A DNA stretch of 64,000 nt from Bacteroidota bacterium (lineage in GTDB: Bacteria; Bacteroidota; Bacteroidia; Chitinophagales; Chitinophagaceae), in NCBI GenBank assembly GCA_020161535.1, contig JAIUNW010000001.1, positions 372,001 to 436,000 on the forward strand, read 5' to 3'. The notes below the pieces were generated by a model that had not been told where the DNA came from, ran no database searches, and saw only the letters and a list, made by a program, of their open reading frames with translations. Position numbers and translations under genes: made by a program. Positions 57,728 through 64,000 of this stretch are shown here, one piece after another (the stretch's first letter is position 1; every line of letters starts with the position of its first letter).

Positions 57728-60133
57728 ATGATACAAACGAACAGATATATGTCGAGCGAAGACGAAATGGATTTTCTGCCCATCATCCCACTGAATGAGC
57801 ACGAAGCAGACGATAGCGCCGACCTGGTAATCGAAGGTGACGATCTTCCTATTTTACCTCTTCGCAACACCGTTCTTTTTCCTGGTGTGGTATTGCCCAT
57901 TACCGTTGGCCGCGACAAAAGCATCAAGGCTGTAAACGAAGCCTATAAACACCATAAACTGATTGGCGTTATTGCACAAAAAGACAGCAATATTGAAGAT
58001 CCCGCTGTCAGTGATATTGAAAACATTGGTACAGTAGCCAAGATCATTAAATTGATCAAGATGCCCGACAATGGTACCACGGTTATTATCCAGGGCAAGC
58101 GTCGTTTCAAATTGGAAAGCTTTAGCAGCGAAGAACCTTTTTTCCGGGCCAAGGTTTCGTTGCTGACCGAGCCCGCGGCACCAACCGACGAACATTTCAC
58201 TGCCTATATTGAAAGCATCAAAGACCTCGCCAACCAGATCATTCAATTGTCGCCGAATATTCCGTCAGAGGCACAGATGATTCTCAAGAATATCGAGAAC
58301 CCTTCGTTCCTGATTAATTTTGTGAGCAGCAACCTCAATACCGAACTGGCCGACAAACAACAACTGCTGCAAACCGACGACATCAACCAACGGGCAGAAA
58401 AACTGATGACCTTGCTGCAACGCGAATTGCAGTTTGCTGAATTGAAAAACAAACTCACCAATAAAACAAAAACGGAGCTCGACAAACAGCAGCGCGAATA
58501 TTTTCTGCAGCAGCAAATGAAGAGCATTAAAGATGAGTTGGGCGGCGACAGCAATGAACTGGAGTTGAAAGAAATGAAGAAAAAAGCCGAGCAGAAAAAC
58601 TGGCCGGCTGCTGCCAAAGAACTGTTCAAGAAAGGCGTGGAAAAGTTGGAAAGAATGCATCCCTCCACCCCTGATTATTCGGTGGTGTACAACCACCTCG
58701 ACCTGATGCTCGACCTACCCTGGGATGAACATACCACTGATTCTTACGACCTCAAACATGCCCGCAAAGTATTGGACCAGGATCACTACGGCATGGATAA
58801 AATCAAAGAGCGCATTCTTGAATACATCGCCGTACTGAAATTAAAAGGCGATATGAAGAGCCCGATACTCTGTTTCGTTGGCCCGCCGGGAATTGGCAAA
58901 ACCTCCCTCGGCCGCAGCATCGCCAGCGCCATTGGTCGTAAATATGTTCGGCTTAGCCTTGGTGGGCTACACGACGAGAGTGAAATCCGCGGGCACCGCA
59001 AAACCTATATCGGCGCCATGCCGGGCCGCGTATTGCAAAGCATCCGCAAAGCGAAATCAGGCAACCCCGTGATGATATTGGATGAGATCGATAAAGTGGG
59101 TGCTGATCATCGGGGCGATCCTTCTTCGGCCTTGCTGGAAGTATTGGACCCGGAGCAGAACAATAGTTTTTACGACAATTACCTCGAGCTGGAATACGAC
59201 CTAAGCAAGGTCTTGTTTATTGCAACAGCGAATAACCTCAATAATATTCAACCGGCCTTACGGGATCGACTAGAGATCATCGATCTCAGCGGATATGCCA
59301 TTGAAGAAAAAATAGAGATCGCCAAACGTCACCTGGTGCCCAAACAAAAAGAGGCCCATGGACTCGGCAAACAAAATTTCCGCATCAGCGATAAAGTGCT
59401 GGAAAAAATTATTGAAGAATACACACGCGAAAGTGGTGTGCGCGAGCTTGATCGCCAATTGGCATCGATCATGCGCAACCAGGCCAAAGAACTGGCACTG
59501 GAAGACAAACTGAAGCAACAGGTAACCGGCGCTGATGTAGAAAATATTTTAGGCAAGCCCCGGTACAGCAATGAAATCTACAAAACGGCCAATATGGCCG
59601 GCGTTGCGGTGGGACTCGCGTGGACCTATGTGGGTGGTGATATCCTGTTCATTGAAACCAGTTTGAGCGAAGGCAAGGGCGAATTAAAACTGACCGGCAA
59701 CCTGGGCAATGTGATGAAAGAAAGCGCCAGCACCGCGCTGTCTTATATCCAGGCCAATGCAAAAAAACTAGGCATCAGCCAGGACTTGTTTCACAAAAAG
59801 GATATCCATGTGCATGTGCCCGAAGGCGCAGTACCGAAAGACGGACCCAGCGCTGGTATCACCATGATGACCGCCATGGTATCGGCTTTCACCGGAAGAA
59901 AAGTAAAGCCCTACCTGGCCATGACAGGTGAGATCACCTTGCGCGGACAGGTATTACCCGTGGGTGGTATAAAAGAAAAAGTGCTGGCAGCAAAACGCGC
60001 CGGACTAAAAGAATTAATCCTTTGCTGGCAAAATGAAAAAGACGTAGCAGAAATTGATACCACTTTTATCAAGGGTCTCCAATTCCACTACGTCAAAACC
60101 ATGCAGCAAGTGCTTGATACCGCACTTAGCTGA
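57728..60133 (+). CDS. lon: ATP-dependent protease Lon
   Basis: A LonA-type serine protease that degrades misfolded and short-lived proteins. The 801-residue product has an N-terminal substrate domain ([23 protein letters not shown]), coiled-coil region around residues 250-330, AAA+ core with Walker [20 protein letters not shown] and Walker [14 protein letters not shown], and the proteolytic domain with catalytic Ser in [15 protein letters not shown] and Lys in [17 protein letters not shown]. The ATG at 57728 is the best start; an in-frame ATG 7 codons later is possible. A CAATTTTG -7-like box lies at 57703-57710. It ends 4 bases from the convergent T9SS cargo gene. Confidence 0.96.
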   Translation: MIQTNRYMSSEDEMDFLPIIPLNEHEADDSADLVIEGDDLPILPLRNTVLFPGVVLPITVGRDKSIKAVNEAYKHHKLIGVIAQKDSNIEDPAVSDIENIGTVAKIIKLIKMPDNGTTVIIQGKRRFKLESFSSEEPFFRAKVSLLTEPAAPTDEHFTAYIESIKDLANQIIQLSPNIPSEAQMILKNIENPSFLINFVSSNLNTELADKQQLLQTDDINQRAEKLMTLLQRELQFAELKNKLTNKTKTELDKQQREYFLQQQMKSIKDELGGDSNELELKEMKKKAEQKNWPAAAKELFKKGVEKLERMHPSTPDYSVVYNHLDLMLDLPWDEHTTDSYDLKHARKVLDQDHYGMDKIKERILEYIAVLKLKGDMKSPILCFVGPPGIGKTSLGRSIASAIGRKYVRLSLGGLHDESEIRGHRKTYIGAMPGRVLQSIRKAKSGNPVMILDEIDKVGADHRGDPSSALLEVLDPEQNNSFYDNYLELEYDLSKVLFIATANNLNNIQPALRDRLEIIDLSGYAIEEKIEIAKRHLVPKQKEAHGLGKQNFRISDKVLEKIIEEYTRESGVRELDRQLASIMRNQAKELALEDKLKQQVTGADVENILGKPRYSNEIYKTANMAGVAVGLAWTYVGGDILFIETSLSEGKGELKLTGNLGNVMKESASTALSYIQANAKKLGISQDLFHKKDIHVHVPEGAVPKDGPSAGITMMTAMVSAFTGRKVKPYLAMTGEITLRGQVLPVGGIKEKVLAAKRAGLKELILCWQNEKDVAEIDTTFIKGLQFHYVKTMQQVLDTALS

Positions 60134-60137
60134 ACGA

Positions 60138-63017
60138 TCAGGGTTGTATCACAATTTTGTTGATGGTCTGTTCGGTGCCCGACTGCAGCTTGACAATATA
60201 GATACCTGCGTTCCACTGACCGGTCTGTAGGGATATGACAGACTGGTTATTGGTCTTTTGGTGCAGGATGATCCGGCCGCTTCCGTCCATCACTTGCAGC
60301 GAAGCGTTGAGCTGCAGGTCGGTACCCGGTTGCACGTACAGGGTTTCACCTGCATGCAACAAGGTAGGCCAGATGGCCGTGGCGGCGCTGTTGAACTTCA
60401 CCAACACGGTTGCGCTGTAACGGTAATTACCGTCGATATCTACCAACTTAAGGCGATAATATATTTTTGCTGCTGCCTCTTTCAGGTAGTGCGTGAACTG
60501 GTAATTATCGCTCGAGGCAGTCGAAGCTTTCACTTCTCCTGCTTTGCCGAAGCTGCGGTTATCAGTGCTGTATTCAATTTCGTAATGATCGAATTTCACC
60601 TGGTTGTCTACCGACCAGTCGAGCATAACCGACGATCCGTTCGCCCTCGCGGTGAAGCTGGTTATCTCTACCGGCAGCACGAATGCCCAGTTAATGGAAT
60701 AGCTAACCGCCGTGCCTTGTTGGCCTGCATTGTCGATCCAGGCATAGCTGAAGCTGACACCGGTGCTGCCAAGTCCCGTGAGGCGTACCTGCAACAAGGC
60801 CGCATTGTAGGCGCTGATGATAAAAGGATTTGTTACCGACGGCGCGTTAATGCCATCGGCGCCTTTGGTGATCTGCACGCCGTTGTAGTACAACTGATTG
60901 CCATTGCTCGGCAAGGCGGTAATCGCTACCTTTTCTCCGGCGCCAAGGCTGCCGTCTTCGGCATCCGTTCCGGAGAGTGCGCCCGGTTGTGTGCCAGATC
61001 CATTGAGCGTGATATACGAATTGGCCGGCGGCGTAGCGATTGTATAGCTCTTCGCGTCTGCAACGGGTATTCTTTCCCAGCCGAATAAATAGTTGGTTAT
61101 ATTACTTGTTCCGGTTGACAAAACAATCTCGCCATCTTCCACTGCATCGACTGTTCCGTTCAGGTTTTCACCGGTTATTGCCCAGCCTGAAGGAAGGTTG
61201 ATGGCAGGTTCAGTTGAACCGACAACGCCACTGCTGGTGCTGATACGAATCGAAAGGTTGCTGGTATTTCCCGGCGCTCCAGAGATCGTAAAATTTCCGT
61301 CTGCGCCCAACTGCTGCGAGGCGATTACAATATTACTTGCATTGGAAAGGATCACATAAAGACTGGTCAGCGTAGTTATTGAACCACCCGAGGTACCAAC
61401 TGTACCGCTGATCTTCGGCTCTCCGGATTCTTTGAAAAGGCTTCCGTTGGCATCGTTGTACAGGTAGCCACTGATACTTATCAACGGCACCGTAAAAGGC
61501 TGTGAAACGGAACCAGGCGTTGCGTCTTCATCACCGGCATTGTCGATGGCAACAAAGCTGATGACAGAAGTCACATTGCCATCAATGGGATCGATGGCGA
61601 TGGCCGAAGCCGGCCCCGTACCATTGTTGTAAGTTAAGGTTACCCCGCCTGAAGGCCATGCCGTACAGCTAGTGGATGGCGCGCAGGGTCCACCGTTGCT
61701 ATAGATGGTGCTACCGATCTGGATATAGTTCGTGTTAGTAGGGAAAGAGGTAATCCTGATTTGTGGAATATATCCCGGTGAATAGTCATATGTCTGCGAA
61801 CCACCGGTACCCTGGAAAGCACTGGTAGGAATGGTATAGAAATTATAACCGCCCGGGTTGGTAACCGACGGCTGCAGCTTCACCGCTGTTTCCGGCAACT
61901 GGTTAACACCGAAATCCCTGCCCGTAATATCTGTAGTACCGGATGTAAATGGACTGGTGACCTGCGGACTGGTTGCCACCCAGCCGGTAGGCATAGCGCT
62001 TGCTGGCATGGCGTTTCCTACCACACCTTGCACGTTCGACAACTGCAGCCTTAACCCCGCCGTGCTTCTAGGCATCGCCATGAAATAAGTGCCGTTGCTG
62101 CTCACAGGAACCGATGAGATAACATTGCCGAGCACATTCACCAGGTTCACATACAGTTGCCCGCCGGCATTGGTGCCTGGCTCGCCCGATGTAAAAATAT
62201 TCGTGAATGTATTATTGGCCGAATTATTGGCATCGTGCCAAACTGTGCCACTGATCAGCGGCACATTGAAGCGCAGGTTGCTGATGGCAATGGCTTGTAG
62301 CGATGGATTCGAATAACTGGTTACCAACGGCGGATTTTTATAGGTAACCACCAACTTGTCTACGGCATTGTTATATTGAAGACGGATGGTGCCTTCTTGG
62401 TCGCTGTTTCCTCTGGTACCAGAATTGCCACCGTTACCATTCGTCGTGGTGGCAGATACCTGGTTAAAACCGGTCGTCAACCACGCAGGGGTTTGCGGGT
62501 CCATCACAGTAATAACAGCATTGCCACTGGAAAGGCCTGCATTGGTAGCGGCAAACGAAACAAAGTCAATATATGAGGGGTTACGTGACGAATACTTATC
62601 AATATCGCCTATATATAAGCTGATGTTGTACACCGGCTGGCTGAACTCATAGGTAACTGTCAGGTATTTCGACTTATCACTCCAGTCAACATCCAACTCA
62701 AGCAGGGAACTTGTGTAAGAACTGGGCATATAAAAGAACCCTGATCGGCTGTTTGTGGGACTTACAGCAGGCGGCATGGTACTTCCGCTGGTTCCACTGG
62801 TAATAACATCTCTCCAACTGCTCGGCTCATTATTAAAGATGGTCACCTTGACGTCTACTCCGGGCGCCACATCATATGCAGTGCCTGTCAGTGCACCATC
62901 GGCCCAGGGCGTCGAAAAAGAACTTCCCCAGTCAAGGTTGTAGGTTTGCGCCTTACCCGCATGCGGGTAAACCAGGGCAAACAATGAAAGGATACAGATG
63001 TAAAATATTGGTTTCAT
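60138..63017 (-). CDS. Large secreted protein with T9SS type A sorting domain
   Basis: A 959-residue secreted protein. Signal peptide (PIFYICILSLFALVYPHAGKAQ). The first 265 residues form a unit with TVTYEFSQPVYNISLYIGDID. Two similar SdrD/B-like repeats follow: ISGTVWHDANNSANNTF with GEPGTNAG, and ISGYLYNDANGSLFKESGEPKISG. An Ig/Fn3-like stretch comes next (VEITSFTARANGSSVMLDWSVDNQ). The last ~80 residues are the T9SS C-terminal signal (LQVMDGSGRIILHQKT, ending YIVKLQSGTEQTINKIVIQP). It is predicted to be exported by T9SS and attached to or released from the surface. Function is unknown; adhesion is plausible. Confidence 0.88.
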   Translation of the reverse strand: MKPIFYICILSLFALVYPHAGKAQTYNLDWGSSFSTPWADGALTGTAYDVAPGVDVKVTIFNNEPSSWRDVITSGTSGSTMPPAVSPTNSRSGFFYMPSSYTSSLLELDVDWSDKSKYLTVTYEFSQPVYNISLYIGDIDKYSSRNPSYIDFVSFAATNAGLSSGNAVITVMDPQTPAWLTTGFNQVSATTTNGNGGNSGTRGNSDQEGTIRLQYNNAVDKLVVTYKNPPLVTSYSNPSLQAIAISNLRFNVPLISGTVWHDANNSANNTFTNIFTSGEPGTNAGGQLYVNLVNVLGNVISSVPVSSNGTYFMAMPRSTAGLRLQLSNVQGVVGNAMPASAMPTGWVATSPQVTSPFTSGTTDITGRDFGVNQLPETAVKLQPSVTNPGGYNFYTIPTSAFQGTGGSQTYDYSPGYIPQIRITSFPTNTNYIQIGSTIYSNGGPCAPSTSCTAWPSGGVTLTYNNGTGPASAIAIDPIDGNVTSVISFVAIDNAGDEDATPGSVSQPFTVPLISISGYLYNDANGSLFKESGEPKISGTVGTSGGSITTLTSLYVILSNASNIVIASQQLGADGNFTISGAPGNTSNLSIRISTSSGVVGSTEPAINLPSGWAITGENLNGTVDAVEDGEIVLSTGTSNITNYLFGWERIPVADAKSYTIATPPANSYITLNGSGTQPGALSGTDAEDGSLGAGEKVAITALPSNGNQLYYNGVQITKGADGINAPSVTNPFIISAYNAALLQVRLTGLGSTGVSFSYAWIDNAGQQGTAVSYSINWAFVLPVEITSFTARANGSSVMLDWSVDNQVKFDHYEIEYSTDNRSFGKAGEVKASTASSDNYQFTHYLKEAAAKIYYRLKLVDIDGNYRYSATVLVKFNSAATAIWPTLLHAGETLYVQPGTDLQLNASLQVMDGSGRIILHQKTNNQSVISLQTGQWNAGIYIVKLQSGTEQTINKIVIQP

Positions 63018-63340
63018 TTGAATGGGATTCTACGTCGTTACCGTATTCAACGCAGAATTTGCCCTAGTTCTTACATGTATTGCAGAAAATACTAGGTTGA
63101 ATGGGCAATATTTCGATCAATGACCCGATTCCACCTGCGGTTGGAGGATATTTTTGACCGCCTTTCTTTGGAAAAACGCTGTCAGCGTAGGCGATGTTGA
63201 GCCTTTCGTTTAGCCAGCGGCAAACAACCATCGAAAAACCTGCACGGAATTTAACGAGTCGCGAATGGGAATTGTACGATTAGGCAGGTTTCTTTAAAAA
63301 AACCAGGCAGCAAGTGTGTAATACCGAAAGTAGCGAAGGG
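63018..63340. other. Non-coding interval between the T9SS cargo and M42 genes (323 bases)
   Basis: Nothing definite is visible. No open frame looks coding. The minus strand has TACTTTCG at 63325-63332 as a possible -7 box, which would give a leader of about 300 bases for the cargo gene. AAACC/GGTTT near 63289-63302 forms only a weak hairpin without a T-run. I see no tRNA, riboswitch or repeat. Confidence 0.5.
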
Positions 63341-64000
63341 CTATTTCAAATACGATAAATCAGTTTTTGGGCTTAGCACCAGCAAGGTCTCATACATGAG
63401 CCGGATGGTTTCTTCGATGTCTGATTTGTGCAGCATCTCTACGGTGGTATGCATATAGCGTAGGGGAATACTGATCAGCACCGACGGGCAACCATCGTTC
63501 GCATACGCAAATGAATCGGTATCTGTACCCGTGCTGCGGCTGGCTGCCCGCAATTGGTAAGGGATCTTGTTCTTATCAGCAATATCCAACACCAGTTGTA
63601 ATAGTTTGTTGTGTACAGCGGGCGCATAGGCCATCGAAGGGCCTTTGCCACACACACAATCACCTTCAATGATTTTGTTCACCATCGGTGTAGAGGTATC
63701 GTGCGTAACATCGGTAATGATGGCGATATTCGGTTTGATGCGACGGGCAATCATTTCAGCACCACGCAAACCAATCTCCTCTTGCACTGCATTTACAATG
63801 TATAAACCGTAGGGAAGTTTTTTCTTGTTCTCTTTGAGCAAACGCGCCACCTGCGCAATCATAAAACCGCCAATTCGATTGTCGAAAGCACGGGCGATAT
63901 AATTGTTGTTTGCGAGTTCATCAAAACCATCCTGGTAGGTCACGACCGATCCAATGCGGATGCCCAGTTCTTCCACTTCTTTTTTATTGCGCGCACCACA
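63341..64000 (-). CDS. M42-family aminopeptidase, 5' end off window
   Basis: The C-terminal 219 codons of an M42 metallo-aminopeptidase (glutamyl/leucyl aminopeptidase or deblocking type); full proteins have about 340-360 residues. The fragment has ARAFDNRIGGFMIAQVARLL with a metal-ligand Asp, VNAVQEEIGLRGAEMIARRI with the catalytic Glu pair, ITDVTHDTSTP with another metal Asp, and GTDTDSFAYANDGCPSVLISIPLRYMHTTVEM with the final His. The reading frame continues past base 64000. These enzymes form large tetrahedral assemblies that trim peptides. Confidence 0.92.
   Translation of the reverse strand, partial: CGARNKKEVEELGIRIGSVVTYQDGFDELANNNYIARAFDNRIGGFMIAQVARLLKENKKKLPYGLYIVNAVQEEIGLRGAEMIARRIKPNIAIITDVTHDTSTPMVNKIIEGDCVCGKGPSMAYAPAVHNKLLQLVLDIADKNKIPYQLRAASRSTGTDTDSFAYANDGCPSVLISIPLRYMHTTVEMLHKSDIEETIRLMYETLLVLSPKTDLSYLK

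Noticed and set aside
60258..61088. 276-residue plus-strand open frame
   Set aside because: Antisense to the T9SS cargo gene, Arg/Cys/His-rich and without any motif.

Overview
The window looks like a chromosome segment of a soil-type Bacteroidota, most likely Chitinophagaceae or a close relative; this is inferred from gene content, without a database search. Supporting signs are TAnnTTTG-type -7 promoter boxes with TTTG about 19-20 bases upstream, near absence of purine-rich ribosome-binding sites, a type IX secretion (T9SS) plug protein and a T9SS C-terminally tagged cargo, an ECF sigma/FecR/TonB-receptor cluster, a lipoprotein TamA homologue, an archaeal-type prolyl-tRNA synthetase and a bacillithiol-reductase homologue. 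GC content is moderate. Genes are tightly packed with many 1-4 base overlaps. I saw no tRNA, rRNA, CRISPR array, insertion sequence or prophage.

Left end (1-9.1 kb): two amino-acid biosynthesis operons run leftwards. trpL-trpE-trpG (trpG runs off the left edge) and hisL-hisG-hisD-hisC-hisB each begin with an unannotated leader peptide: three consecutive Trp codons in one, five consecutive His codons in the other. In both cases the leader peptide is followed by a terminator hairpin just before the first enzyme gene, so both are classic ribosome-dependent attenuators. Each leader-peptide AUG lies exactly 6 bases after its -7 box, so these transcripts are probably leaderless. A small acetyltransferase gene sits between the operons. 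A threonylcarbamoyl-AMP synthase gene diverges from hisL across three 14-base-period palindromes, and a transaldolase gene and the SRP RNA gene follow.

Middle (9-38 kb): T9SS plug protein, an FtsX-type permease, a secreted M20 amidohydrolase, an rRNA-type methyltransferase, TamL, then a seven-gene leftward operon (SpoIIM-like, DUF4129, DUF4350, MoxR ATPase, DUF58, M48 peptidase, truB) with a divergent RDD gene. Next come two DUF5362 membrane proteins, proS, outer-membrane proteins, miaA with a pRiA4b ORF-3 family gene, a CCA-type tRNA nucleotidyltransferase, a family-9 glycosyltransferase, sucC, a PQQ-type sugar dehydrogenase, and small membrane and sugar-isomerase genes.

Right part (38-64 kb): a decayed GH13 glucosidase remnant; a signal-less subtilisin with an overlapping 67-residue I9-like inhibitor gene; DUF1415; the ECF sigma/FecR/STN/TonB-receptor/GIN cluster; ypdA; gluconate permease and kinase; a four-gene copper/thiol-like envelope cluster (HYC_CC_PP, HMA, TlpA, beta-barrel); a putative porin; purine nucleoside phosphorylase; lon; a 959-residue T9SS cargo; and the start-truncated end of an M42 aminopeptidase.

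The strongest candidates for something undescribed are the two leaderless attenuator leaders, the protease/I9-like pair and the HYC-HMA-TlpA-barrel cluster.
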